DNA from: Pogonophryne albipinna
Taxonomy: Eukaryota; Chordata; Actinopteri; Perciformes; Artedidraconidae
Length of the DNA stretch: 64,000 nt
Assembly: GCA_028583405.1 (NCBI GenBank)
Contig: CM053256.1
Span: 3,962,424-4,026,423, forward strand
Direction of reading: 5' to 3'
Position numbers and translations under genes: made by a program. Under the pieces are notes generated by a model. It searched no databases. It was not told where the DNA came from and saw only the letters and a list, made by a program, of their open reading frames with translations. Shown one piece after another: positions 10,283-25,200 of the stretch. Position 1 is the first letter of the stretch, and the number at the start of each line of letters is the position of its first letter.

Positions 10283-13200
10283 ATGCCAGAAATCCAACTC
10301 AAACACGTCGTGTCTTGCAGCACCGAGGACACTGTAAGTTCATTATATCACTTGTATTGAATGTTTACAATATTCCTTACACCAATATTTGTAGATGTAT
10401 TGTTTTATTTAGGCAAATGAGAGCCGTCCTATTACCATTCATCATAACCCTTTGTACGTGGCACATTCTTCTTATATTTTTTAATTGGTACTGTATTTTA
10501 TATACCTAATGTGAACTTTTAAACTTCCATTGGACTTTTTTGTGCACCCCCCCCCCCCCCCCCCCTCCTGTTTTAATTAAAAAATATGTTGTGATTTGCT
10601 TCTATATTGATGTAGTTCTTTTTGCAATATTTGTCTAATTTAATGTTATGCACCAAAAAGCAAATTCCTTGTATGTGAACACCTACTTCAATTAACCAGA
10701 TTCTGCTGATTCTAATGTAAAACAGGCACACAAGGCAGACAACCTGCTGAGCTCTGACACCTACAGAAAGTGGAAAGCAGCAAGATCCGGGGAGAAGCAG
10801 ACATCAGTCATTCTGCAGGTATGTTTTTAACACACGTGTTTTCCCAAAGGCATGTTGTTATTTGTTATTGCTGATGTGAAATGTACCTAGGTTCTAGAAA
10901 CCTGCTGATCCAGCATATTTGATCCAAATCAAACAGTGGCGCATCAACCTAAATTGCTGAGTTTCACGTTTTTTATGAGAACTCCACCAAATTAGGGAGT
11001 GGGAAAGGAGCTTTTAGGTCATTTGTTACCTCAGACAGAAATATCCAACATAGATTTGTTTTTTACAGATGTTTCGCTACCTGAATTCTGCTACCCTTTG
11101 CAAGACATGAAGTCAGTCTGTGGATGTTGTTTTTATCTTAAACTGATATTTTGGGTACTTGGCTTGCATCCTTTTTAAAAAGGCTTGTGATTATTTTATG
11201 CCAGATCATACTATATGTCCCTCATTGCCCTTCATTGGTTTAAAATCCACTAAAGAAATGGAAATATTTGGATCCTGACTTACCGTTTGTTATTGCCAAG
11301 TGTTGGGCATTCTTATTTTGTGTAACTTATGAAGATCTATTAATCAACAACAGTTGCATGCAATCATGTTGATACAACAACGAACATTCTAAGAATCAGC
11401 AAGATTGATACCAATTAAACAAATGTGACTTCCCTCCTTCTATGATACATTTGGGTCCTTTAGGGATTCCCTTTGTCTCTGAATCTTCTTGCTGAGTTCA
11501 CATAATTGTTTAGAGATTATGCAGAAATTAATTGCCTCTTTCCAGCTTATTCAAATGCTACTACTGCATATTTTTTTATTATCTGGGAGACAAATAACTA
11601 TTGTGCTGCTCATCTTTATGTCCCTCCAGCTCCTGCCTGATGCTTTAAGAATAAATTATACGGTTTTAAGATTTTATATGGTAGAGTATTGATGTGTCAG
11701 GCAGAGTTTCCGTTAGAATTTTCTTTTGCCGGTCAACATGTCCGTTAAAGTTTAAATCTTCCAGACAAAATGAGAAAAGTGCCGGTCAGAGGTCTTCTTT
11801 GTTATTTATTGAGCTTTAAAACAAATTGATATGATTCGATATTAAACAAACAAATTATAGTCGATTAACTACATTATTCAAAAGTAACTTATAATAACAC
11901 GGGAATAATAAACGGAGCGCTCTCTCTCTCCTGACAGCCCTTCAGTATCATGCAGCTCGCGGATCAGTAATGAGTGACCCGACAGTAAAACTAAACATAT
12001 CTATAACTAGTTACGGTAGTTTGAGAGGTAATTAGCTACGTGTGATATTCTAACCTGGTGTGTGTTGTGTTCCGCTCACCGCTGCATGTGGTTATGCAGA
12101 GCTGCGTGTCGACTCGTCAGCAGCAGCTGATCTCTCTCTCCCGTCAGATTAGACTTTACTCGCGTTTATCTCCATATCGATCAGATCTAGCTAGTTCTAG
12201 CTAATGATAGGACTACCTGTTATCAAAAGACGCCTAAACAATAAGCGTTGCTATGCAACCGGGTGAGGCCACAAAGTATAGCGCAGCATTATGCATTTGT
12301 TTACATGCCCACCGGAACCCCGAGGCATTACCAACAGATCAACGCACAATCAACCCATACAGGACATCTCTTTCTCCACATTAAGTGTTAGACATTAGAA
12401 TTGACTATTCTTGTCTGTCACAACTATTCTTGTCTGTCACATAAGTGGCGCAACTGATATAGATATAAAGAGATTTAGATTTGCCGGTCTTCAGCATATT
12501 TTACCGGTCAAACGGTAACGGAAACTTAAAGCAGTCTTGTTATATTCTTTCACTTCTTAAATCATGTTTTTTTAGCTCTTTGACTTATGTTTGTGTGTGT
12601 GCTCTGTTGACCTGAGCTGTTTCTTTTCTCTCAGTTAGAGAAGGAGGAGCAGGTGCACAGCATTGATATTGGAAATGAAGGCTCTGCTTTCATCGAGGTG
12701 CTGGTGGGGAATTCTTCAGCTGTCAGAGATCAGGACTATGAGGTATTCTTAAAACCAAACATCACTACAAAGTATTTCTCCTCCTAATTATGGTAATAAC
12801 TCAATTTCTTTCTAATCCTTTTATGTCAATCCTTTTCTCCCTTAGGTTCTCTTGGTTACGTCTTCCTTCATGTCGCCCACGGAGAGTCGTAACGGCACCA
12901 ACATGAACCGAGTGCGTTTCTTCGGGCCTCAGCAGCTGCAGAAGAGCGCGACTCAGGAGAAGTGGGACAGAGTGAAAATTGTGTGCAGCCAGCCATACAG
13001 CAAGGTAGAGGTTCAGTCGTTTAAATGGATTAAAAAAGTGCAAATAATATATCCATCTCACTCTTAATCAACAGAATCCAAAAGTAAAACAATTGGGATT
13101 TGGACTATTTTCACACTACTTTTACCATAGAGCCACATCATTAGACATCAGTCGACATTATTGCTTCACATACAGAAAAAAATCGATCTGCTGGACTGTT

Positions 13201-16200
13201 GTGTTTAATAGTCCAGTTATGATCCAGTAGTCCAGTGTACACTAATAAGCATATATCCATTGGTTTTTGTGAAATGAACACTAATACTGCCATACTGCCT
13301 AGTTGTTGTCGTGTGCTGTGCTGAAGCGCGATTATCCTTGTACATTACTGCTTTATATACAGTACTGTATTTATTATTATCTGTGTATTTATTCTTATTT
13401 ATACATTTCCCATCTATTTACCTTTATTTTTGTATAATTTATGTTGTACATACTTCTGATAATTGTGTATATAACTGACTGTTTTGCACTCTGGTTAGAC
13501 CCTCCTGAATTTCGTTACACTGTGCTTGCATTTTGTAATGACAATAAAGTAATCTACTCTAAGATGGTTTTGTATCTGTTTTTCTAGAACATAGCATACG
13601 GACTGGCCTTTGTGAAGTTTCATTCACCGCCTGACAAAAATGATCCTCTTCCAACAACCTCACCGGTAAGTCTCGACAGGTCCCTAAACTCCAACGGGCC
13701 TGAAGATCTTCTGTATTTTTGGTTATTTTCACTGAATATAGTTTATATTGGTTTTTGCTGATATGATGACTCACTGCTCACACTAAAGCCATACTTTTAG
13801 ATACCTTATTTTGAAAATAAATATGATTTTTTTTTTTATTATCCCTCTTCAAAAGCATCTCTGATGTTAAAGGTGGTCCGAACACAAGATCTCAAGCAAG
13901 TGTTGCCTAAATGAAATAGTCAACAATTCTCAAAATAGTTTCTCCATCAAAATTCTGTCTGATCCTAAAACAGATTTACGCACATCTTCTGACCAGATAT
14001 CTGATGTAACTTTCCACATTTTGGACTTTTGATACTAAATTCTTTCACTATGTGACACATTTGAGGTAATCCCTCAAAAATATTGAGATTAAATACCCTG
14101 TCCTATTTTTTATAAGGTTTAAATAAAGTTCCACAACAAACCAGTTTGAGAATCCAGACACACCAAAGAGAGTAAACAACTAAACATTCATATTAGTGAC
14201 TGTACATAAAGTTCAGTTAATAAGAAGATGGTCTTTGTGATTATGCATCTCGCCAGAGTGTGTGTGTAGCACCTAAATCTATTCTAAGAACTCATCAACT
14301 TAAAGATGACTAAACCAGTGTCTGTCCGAGTTTTGGCTTGCCTCTGTTGTTTCTGCTCTCAGCTTTCTCAAGAACTGCTGATCCAAAACCTTTTAAACCC
14401 GACGCAGTGCTTCCTTGGGTCCTGAGCAATACATCTGCCATGACACAGCAATGCTTGAGTTCATGTGACATTTGGGTTCAAAAGCTCACACATTTTATGG
14501 CTTCAATAAGGTCAAAGCCCCATTCAATCAATGTATATAACAAGCCCAAGATTTGACGTACATATTGTCCAAGAATATGTCCTGTAGACCTTTATTCCTT
14601 CTTTATCTGTTTTTTAATATACTGTAGCGAGCAACTGAGAGTGAGCTGTAACCAGCATACACCTGCCAAGTTTCCCTCCATTTTGTTAGATTTCATATTG
14701 TAAACGTATTGCTATATCTTAAAAAAAAAGGACTCCAGCCCCTCTCTCCACCTTTTCCTTTGGCACTAAGCTTGTCTTTCTTCTCTCCTTTCAGAAACTG
14801 ACGAAGCTGGGACAGTTCAGGGTGAAGGAGGAGCCTCCGTCCTCCGCTCCCAGCCTTCAGCCTGGCAGTCTCTTCTTCAATCGGGACCATGCAACAAAGT
14901 CCACTACCTCACCGAAAGGTAAATCCATTCATTTGAATTTACCAGCTCCTGAAGCGCAATTACATGATTTCATTTCCTTGTTACAAAAGGGCTTATCACC
15001 TCAAATAATGAAAAATATGGCAAGTGTGAACTAATTAGGTTTTGATGTAAAGCTCTAAAGGAGACAAAAGGTAGGTGTTCTTTATTATCAAGCTACTTTG
15101 TTCCTCAGCAGCCCTCTGTTCTGTTCTCCCCTCAGTGTCTCCTCAGAGTGAGAGGTTGAGTTACGCTGCTGCTGCGCTGCAGGCTGGCAGCTCCCACTCC
15201 TCAGGTGGCGGCCCCCCCTCCTCAGGCCCGGCTCCCTCCTCCAGCTCGGCCTCACCGCAGGTACTAAACATCACGTCGTGTCTCCACTTAATGACAGGCA
15301 GCTTAATTTAGAAAACAGTACATCGTAAGCAGAGAAAATAAGAGGCAACTAGAAAATGCATTTCCTGCAGAAAATGCGTGTGAATGCCGTAAACTGTGTT
15401 CATTTGTTGCTGAATTTAGCTGAATATGTTATGAGCTGAATGGTCTCTGTAGCTGCTTTTAGCTACAGAGACCAAGTAAGTGTGTTGCTGAACTTAGCGT
15501 AGAAATGCAGAAAAGTGAAATGATTTGAATCGAATTGTTATAGCTCAAATGCATTGCAATGACTTTGTTGAAAACTTGAAAGTGAAATGTTAAACTGGAA
15601 GAGTAGGAAAAAAAAGCTTAATATTTAAAAGAAAAGGTTTAAAAAAGGTATAAACAACAACATGTATAGGCTTTATGTCCTGAAATAGCTGAATAATGTA
15701 ATAGTTGAATGGTATCTGCAGCTGAAAGTAGGCTGAAGGAGTTACATATCAGATGTAAGTAGTCGTGAGTGAATGTGTATTAAGAAGAGAAAAGAAAGTA
15801 ACAAGGCTTGGGAAAGCAGCATAATATTTTAACTGCAAACTTTTGAACTAAAACCATACATCAGCAATAATGTATAAAATATGTGGAACATGTTGAAGTC
15901 AGTATGAAGTCAGACAGAACAGATTAGGGTGAGACAGTCTGTTTGTCAGTGTTTGTTTCTGTGCTGAGCACCTAACCATAACACCTGTGTGTGAGCCCAG
16001 AGATCCATGGTGACGATGTTATCAAACACCTGTGTGCAGAGATCAAAGGTTTCCATGGTGATGTGCAGTGATCTGTGAGAGGAGAGCCTTTCCATTGATC
16101 TGAATGAGAGATAAACCTCTTACATTTGAACGTTTTGTTGAAGAACCGTAGCAGCTTTCGGTAAAATGTCAGGACCGTGAGGAGCGTCAGAGTCTGCTTT

Positions 16201-19200
16201 TTGTGCACTTTCGGGTCAATAATGTGGCATTTTTGGCCAGTTGCGAGCCGTGACTTTTATACCTAGGAAAGATAAGGTCTGACACTGAACAGTTGTTTTA
16301 CCCAAAACTGTCAAATTGTTCTAGTAAAGTAAAGTATGTGTTCAAGGGTTTTTAAAAGAGTTGTTAACATCTACTTGATCACATATTTTCATTAATATTA
16401 TTGTGCATCGATCTCCAAACTTCACCAGGAATCAAAATTCCTAAACAAACTAATACATTTCAGACAAAAAAAAATATATTACTTTTGTTAATTATTAATT
16501 ATAATTATTTTAGTTTTATCAAATGTTTTAAAGGCAGTACTTTTTAGGAAAGACTTGAAATAGGGAGACATGAGAGGGAATGACACGGGACAAATCCGCT
16601 TGGTAACCAGTCCCAGTGCACTTTACCAACTGAGCTTTAGGGCGCCCTATGCTGTTAAATTATACAGGCAGTGCCTCACATTTCTTATGGAAGCTCTGCT
16701 CATTATGTTCTGTTCTTGTTGCTGAAATCCAATTTATTGAATGAATCTGGTACGTGAGCAGCAGCTTAAATTGCAGCTTTCATCAGCTTTAAAACGTAGG
16801 GCTTGAAATATTGCCTGGGTCTGATAAAAAGCCATCAGTAAAACTCTGTATGAGCTCGTTCTGAGAGGAAAATCACTTCTGGGGATTGTCAATATCCGCT
16901 ACAAGTCATTTGGAAGAAATACACATCTAGAACTGCACAAATACATATTCATGTCTATGCATCAGGAAGTAATCTCAAAAGTACTTGTTTTGTTTCCAAG
17001 GTGTCACTTTTAGAGCATGAAATGTGTACACAGTTTTCAGATGTGTGCTCTAGTCCACTCGTCATCCAACATTATCTCTTTCAACGCACGTCTCGTAAAC
17101 ATTCATGTAAAGCTTATTTTTGCAATCTGGAAAGTATCCATATATCCAATAGTTCTAATATCCATTTGTTTCCACATAGCCACCAGCAAAGAGAACATTT
17201 GAGTTCAGCAAAGAGCAAAAGTCTTCCTCCGGCCCTCCCCCCTCGAAGAAATCCAGCCCAGCTGTCTCACCTGAGGGGAAAGCTGCGGCCCCCAAACCCA
17301 AGCCGAGCCCCGCCGGCACGCCCAGCTCCAGCACCCCGAAAGGTAACTCTAACAGCGTCTGAATCTTGAATATAGATTATTTCCTCACCTGGGAAGCTTC
17401 TTTGACTCCTGCAATTCTTCTCTCCAGCGTCGCCGGCACAGAAGTCTGCTGAGAAGAATCGGGAGAGCCACTCTAAACCCGACCCTAAACCCAAACAACC
17501 GAAAGCCAGCGCGCAGCAGGTCCCTTTCAAACGCATCCTGGAGGGGGTCGTGTTTGTCCTCAGCGGCTTCCAAAACCCCATGAGAGGGGATTTGAGGGAA
17601 AAGGCTGTGGACATGGGAGCCAAATACAGACCTGACTGGACCCCCGACTCCACACACCTCATGTAAGTATCCATCAGAGAGGAAGTGTGTAGAAGACACT
17701 GAACGCCTCCGCTATCCTTACTTTACTTTTAATAGTATGGCAAGGCAGGTTTGTTTATATACAGGGCTGCACATAACTGGTGCGCAGGTGCGCATGCGCA
17801 CCTCCGCCAAAAAAAAGAGCACCGGGCCATTTGAAAAAAGGCGCATTTGCGTACCAAAATTGAGAGAGAAGAGAGAGAGAGGGAGAGAGAGAGAGAGGGA
17901 GAGATATTTGCGAGTTGCATACTGTATGAACTCAGGATCGGCCCGTAGCACTGGCGTTATAGATGTTCGCCTAGGGCGCCAGATCTGGGGAGGCGCTGCG
18001 CTGGCAGCTCTGGGAGGGAAAAAAACATTTTTGATCGTTGGGGCTCATCCTAATTTTCGGCCTTGATGTAACAATATTCATAATTAAGTAAATGTAACAC
18101 CCTTTTCACCCCGGTTACACGTTTCATTTGCCCTGTATGATGGGCGCTGTAAGTGATGAAAATGGGGGATGTTGGCTTATCTGGCGCCCGCAGCTCACAG
18201 CCAAACTGCGAGTGAGCGAGGGAGAGAGGGAGGGTGCACCGCCCGGTGTTATTATTAGAATCTGGTGCTAGCTGCTCTAACGGATATAAGAAGAAGATGT
18301 TTCTACAATGATGTGGAGGGAGAGTCCTCTCCAGTCAGACTGAGAGGCTGATAACTACAGCTCAGTGAGGTAAAGGACTCTGAGTGTTTAGATAGCTCAC
18401 TTTAGTCTAAGTTCAAACAGTTTGGTCACAATTTATGTAAACACATATTTCCAAGGCACTCCTTTATAATTATTGGGATAAACAGGTTTGAAATCATTCC
18501 AATGTATACTATAGGACAGTAACCAAAAATATCCTTTAAAACTGGAGAGATAAAAAAAAAAATGCATAAATAAATAAATGTTAAGGTAAAACAAGATATG
18601 AAGGAACAACACAAATAAAATAAGTTACATTTGTTATTGGCTATGGTAGGTTATTGGTTATGTTCACATACTTATTTGATTACATCCACTTTTCTAAGAT
18701 GACAACAGAGACTTTCGACCCAAAACCAGCAGCTAATCACAGACTCAACCAGAGAGAAAGTAGTAGGCCTACATCATCAGCTGCCATGTCTGACAGAGAG
18801 GAAGACAGAGAGGAGAACAGTCAGGAGGGTAGTGATGACAGCTTGTAGGATTACTGGTCGTGCTAATGTTGTCTTGTGTTCACCTCTGTGTGTGTGTTCT
18901 GTGTTCACCTCTGCACGTGTGTTCAGCGCGTGTGTCTGGCAAATAAAGTCAAGACCCCCTCAAAAGTTACGGTTTATTTCATTTTAAGGATGAGCACCAA
19001 GCAACATCTCCAGGTGCTCCTTTGAGAACCAGGGCAAAAAAGTTATGTGCACCCCTGATTATATAGCCCCCTTCAACACAAGGCAATTCAAAGTGCTTTA
19101 CAAAAATGAAAGACATGGAGAAACATGTTATAAAATGGCATTTAAAAACAATCATTTAAAATCTAGGATATGAATTAGAATTAAAATAAATAAATAATTT

Positions 19201-22200
19201 CAAAGCAAAGATAATAAAACATGGTTTGTTTTTTAGAAAGTAGATTAAACACCAAATTGACAAACAGTTCAATGTGCTTATATCCACCGTGTTGTTGACT
19301 GTCTTTAGAAACACATCAACTAAATCACATTTTCTCATCTCATCCTGAAGTAATTACTGCAGGGGACACAATAAACTCAGTCCTCTGGTGGCAAGGACAG
19401 CTCAGAAATACGTACATAAAAACAAAGGGAAGTTTTAACAGAGCTACGAACCAGCCAAAAGATGCAATATAGTGCAGGATGTCGATCACACATTGCATAG
19501 CTGTGTTTAAAATGTACATTTGGCAATATGGCTGATCTGTATTGATGTGTCAGTTGAGAGACAAAGTAAATATTTTATATTCGTAATTTAAGAGATAAGA
19601 TGGAGCTTTATTAATCCCCGTGGATCAAACGGCAACAGGGTAAGGATGAAAAACAGGACCGCACAGATTAATACAATCAAAGATAAAAATACAAATGATG
19701 GAAAAACTATGAACCCAACATATTGGGACAGTAAGAAATGAATTAAAATGAATGATAATTGATATGAAGGGCAAACCCCTTTTTAATGAATAATTGTTCC
19801 ACAGATGTTCTTTCATGAGAGTTTTTATGATCTGTAGTTGAGTTTTATTATGAAAAACAGACTTCTGGAAGGTGTAATGGCCCTGTTAGCCCCCTGTTCA
19901 GTTTGTTTTCATCCGGATCTCTGAGGGCAGCCTATTGTCCTTTTCAACGTCTCTCAGGTGATGTAACCGTGTGTGTGTGTGTGTGTCCTTTAATCTCCAG
20001 CTGTGCCTTCGCAAACACCCCCAAGTACAGCCAGGTGAAATCAGCAGGGGGCATCATCGTGCGGAAGGAATGGGTTTTGGACTGCCATAAGAAAAAACAG
20101 AAGATCACCTATAAACAGTAAGAGAGCGAAACCCAAAGAATGATCTTACAGTAAAACTGTTTTGATGATTGCATGTGGAGGAAGCCACAAGAGCAGCTGC
20201 TCAGGACTCATCCACAACATGTGTCCAACTTATGAATCCTCTTCTGATGAATACTTTCTCTTCAGCCACATCTGTACCCTCTGCATCCCACAATCTGCAC
20301 ACGGCACTCACACTGATTGAAGCTTCCAAAAATACACCTCTCACAGCGGTGATGGCTGCCTGCTGCAGAGAACATTGTAACCTTGAGCAGCTGATGCCTG
20401 CTGTGATCACAAATTCAACACAGCCAGCTCCAGCAGCTCCAGCAGCTCTCTAATTATATGATAGGATTATATGCCTCATTACAGGAGATTCCTCTGCTAC
20501 CTTTCTGTCATCGCTCCCCTTTAATCTTTACTGAATAATGTGGAGCAGAACTCTCGTCTTGGTCCAAATTAATTAGAATCGCTCTGTGCTCGTGGCGCAC
20601 TGCATGAAGCTTTGCTTTATTGTTTAGGGGATTCCTTCATAGTAGTTGCTTCTGTAATAATGATGATGATAATGAGGCTGGATGGAATGTCGTTATCAAA
20701 GGTTATGAACTTGCTGGTCTCAGGCTGCGGTTATGCTAATATAAGGTTAGCAGAACTAGTGTTGTGGAAGAAATATAAGCTGTCAAATAATTAGCTCTTA
20801 AAAATATATAGTCTTACTTTCAGCAATTAATATTGTCGTTATCGCAATTTGAAATGTAGAATCAGTCAAATGTGAGGGGAGTTGACAAATGTGACTGCAT
20901 ACCAAGGTGAGACTCATTACTGTGTTCTCAGCGGGCACTGAGTAGTGCTGCTTACATTAGAAAACAATTTTAAAAAAGCCATAACTTTTTCCTAGAGGTA
21001 ACATCATTACCTTAATTTATCCGGAACAATCCAAAATCCAGACAGATAAAATGTTTTATAAGGTTAGAGGAATAAAATGAATGTTTGGACTCTTTACAAC
21101 GTGGAACCACAACATTTTTGCCTGCTTTTTAAATTACTAACGTTAAGATGGCTTTCCTTTTGACAATAATGAGGTCCTTCCAGCCATTGAGTCCATTTGT
21201 GATAAGTGTAACGCTCTGTGTAACGCAGGGTTTAACAGTGTGTTGATGGGCCAGCATGACAATGCAGAATATCTCCAAAGTCAAGGACGGACATGAAGGT
21301 TGACTGCTCAACTGGTTTTATGGCAGGAAGAGACAGACATCCTTTAATTCAATAGAGAAATCCTGGTTAGATTTTCAATTTTTGGCTCATAAGTTGGCTA
21401 TGAATCTTGGATGTCAGTCTGGCTTCAAGCAAACATTTCTAAGTATTTGTATGACTCAGCAAAGTTCAGTTCAATGGAGGACAAGGTAGTGACAGAAAAT
21501 ACCATGATCTCTTCTTCATTATCACTGAGTTACAATGTTAGTGATCATGTAATAATGATGACAGGTAAGCAGGCGATGATGAATTCTAAGAGTATTGAAG
21601 TCAGTGTGTTCTGTTTAGTAAGACACTGCTATTCAGAAAATCGTTAGTCTTTTACAGCATAAACTGAATGACCTTGTCTCGTTGCATAACCTGCTCATTT
21701 TCAGAATGTGGTGCGAGTATCTGGAAGGGGCCTAACGTTGTTGGTGGTAATCACAAATATATATTTTCATTTTGCAGCATTGAATTTCTCGCACAAAGCA
21801 AATCAATGAGTAATTGAAAGATGAATCGATAACGAAAATAATAGTCAGGTTGCAGTCATTACCGGAACCATCTCTCTCTGTTATTAGTGTGCCTCTTTCG
21901 TTGTAATTAGCCTGATATTAGTTTTGATGTGAATGTTATTTCATTTGAGTTATTATCCGGTCCCAGCAGGATAAATGTGAGGATGAGACCGGGTGCACGG
22001 CAATTCATTTTGACTTATGTTCATCTTCAAGGCTCCAAATGAAAGCGCTTTTGATGAGATGACTGTGAACAGCAGTAAATATATATTTTTATATACTGCT
22101 CAACGGCGATGGCATACAAGGCTGTGGATTTATGAAATCTGATCATTCATTTAAGATTTTCTAAAAGTGCATAGAAGAGAGAAGTTCAGTGCAGCCTGTG

Positions 22201-25200
22201 TTGTCATTCTGCCTTACGCTCGCCTGTCATTCTGTCAAAGATCTCTCACCCTTGCCCTCCCCCTTCCCCCCCCCTGTCTCCCTGCTCTGCTATTGTGCAG
22301 CATGCAGCTTTGATGATGTGTCCTTTATTTAAAAGCTGCATCTGCTATGGGTAATTAAAGGGACCACTTACTTTGATGATCACAAGTGCCCATACAAATA
22401 TGCACCCTCTCAAACTGTCGCTCCATCATGCACACGCTTCTCTCTGAGCATCGGGAGAGGGAGGGGGGGGGGGGGGGGCACGTCCGCTGCTTGAGCTCCT
22501 GCCATGGTTACGTCATGTAAAGTGTAGTGTATGTTTAAAAGAGACTAAGTGCCCCAGTGACGGTCCAGAGATGGACAGAAAGAGAGGAGAGCCCTCGAGG
22601 CATGGAGCATCTCATCACAACGGAGGGTTTGTGGAAGACTGAGATGAATACATTTGGTGATATTCCACCGTTGTAATTATAACCATATTTATGTACCCAA
22701 TTTGGAAAAGCTAGAGCAGATACTAAACAACAGCACCCTAGAACTTGCTAAAGAACTGCAATTACCAAGCATTTATTGAGAGCCTGATTTGTTTTTCTTT
22801 TATCTGCTTACACGGAAAGACAGGAACAGCCTGAACAACATTGTTAAAACCTGCTCTAAGGTCATCGGAGTGAAACGGAGGGATTTAAACTGCTTTTGTA
22901 AATAGCAGATTTTGCGCAAAGCAGAGAGCATACTGGCCTCTCCAGGTCATGTTCTTGCAGACGAATTTCATGTGTTGCTATCAGGGCGTAGATATGCTCT
23001 ACCTGCTCTTAAGACAAATCGCTTTTCAAAATCATTCATCCCTTCTGCACTCAAACTTTTAAATTCTTGATAGGGTTTTTAACTTGATTATTTATTTATT
23101 GTGATGCTATGAAACTACTTATCGTGTACATTGGAAGGATCCACATCCAGGCTCCCGGGTGTATCTGTGTGCTTTCTTCCTGTATGTTCCTGCCTGTGTA
23201 CCTGACATAAGCTGCTCACAACCAATTGCCCCTTGCGGGATTACAAATTAAAAGTTGTTGATTGATTGAATAGAAGAAACTAAGACCATTGATATTCTCC
23301 ACATCCATTTTTATATGAATTATAATATAAGGGACAACCCTGTAATCTTATACATTTTATGATATGTGCAATTTGTTTAGCATCGTTGAGGGCTGAAGTG
23401 GGGGCACCTCGTTACTTGTTTCTAAAATTGTGGAGGAAAATGTAACTTTAAAAAAAAAAAGCAGAAGCTTTCATCATGCTTTAATGTTGGTTTTTACCAT
23501 CTCTAACAACCTGTGACTCCAGTTCTCTGTAAAAGGAGCAGATCGAGCTTGCATAAGCAACTGATTCTGCCTTACTCCTTACTACTCACCCACGGTGTCA
23601 TTTCTCTTTTTTCTTTCCTTGGTACTGAGTTCAATAAGAGAAGAAAGCATAGGTCAGTGAAATGTCTCCCTACTGAGTGAGCGGTAATAATTACAGCTTA
23701 AAAGTGGTATCACCTTCAGTTTAATACCGTGCAGGTGCCTTCATAGCTGGAGAGAAATATAGGGAGAGGGTGAGGAGATGTCAGCCCCTCATTGAACCCT
23801 CTCACATTTTGAACATTTTAGATTTTACTCCACCCCCGCTCTCTTAACCTTTGCAGTGGTCATTACAGATATACTCCCTCTTTTGGGTTTTTGTTCTGCT
23901 AATGGTTAACATTAAAGGTCCCATGTCATGGCCATTTCTACCGATCATAATTCCATTGTTGAGGTCTACTAGAATAGATTTAAATTGTGCAATATTCCAA
24001 AATCACATTGGTTTCTCATACAGCATCTCTGTAAAGTATGTGTATTCACTCTCTGTCCTACACGCCTTGTTGGCGCTCCTGCCCCCCCCCTCCATATGAG
24101 CCCAGTGGCCGTCTGCGAGACAGCGAAACCCAGCCCGAACACACACACACACACCCGCCGCCTGGCTGGGAGTTTGTGTGTGTGCTCACTCACAGCCTCA
24201 CCGCATCCCGCCGTCTTGGAGGAGAAATCGGTGGAGCTGCAGCTGAGAAAAGATTGAGTGTGTGTGTGTGACGTAACGGCTCCGCGGACGTAACGTAACG
24301 GCTCCAGGGATTGGTCTATTTGGACCAATGGGTCCATTTGGGTATGGGCACGTCACTGTACCCAGGAAGAAAACAATAGGAAAAGAGACATTTCCAACGA
24401 GGCGTTCTGGGGCAGCATAGACAGGTATGTTCTGTGTTAGAGTTTTACTCGCTACAGGGTGTACTTTGAGGGTTTGTGACTCTGCAGACCGTTTACATGC
24501 ATAAAAACCTTCATAACACACAAGGGGACGGGTAATAACCAGAAAAGCATGACATGGGACCTTTTAAGGTTAGATTGGATGTAGACTGTGTATTTCCATG
24601 TAAAGGAGGAGGGATTTGTACTTGCTTACTCAAGCTAAAATAGACACGAAGAGTACTGGGACAAATCCTGGGTTGAAAGGTTTTGTACTCTTTTCCCCTC
24701 TACTGCAGTAGCTCAGGCTTTTCTCCCAGCAGACACTCTTCAAAGCTTTTGGCATCGGTAATGTTTAAAACATCAGGATATTAAACGTCTGGTGAAAGGT
24801 ATTACCTGGGTTCTGATCCTTTGTTCTACTATTGCCCGACAATGTTCCACTGCCATTTGAAACATAGCAAAGCTGATTGATCGCAGTATATATCATGCCG
24901 ACGTTCTTTTCCCTCTGGCCTTTAATCATCCTGACACATTTCCTTCACCCGTTCTTTGTCTTTCTCCAGGTATCTGATGGATGGAGCAGAGTCAAGCTCA
25001 GAGAGCGAAATGGAAGTGGATGAACAGAGTGAAGAGGAAGTGAGCACAAAGGTACATTTTGTTTTTTTAGTAGGCTAATTATCTAATCAAATCAAGTTTT
25101 ATTTATATAGCACATTTATAAACGATTTTTGGTCGAGCCAAAGTGCTGTACATATAATAAAAATAGCCTACAGTAGAGACACTTTACAGCAAATACAACA

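Noticed and set aside
16575..16650. A functional tRNA gene on the minus strand
   Set aside because: Only an A-box-like part and one stem are visible; no full clover-leaf or B box.
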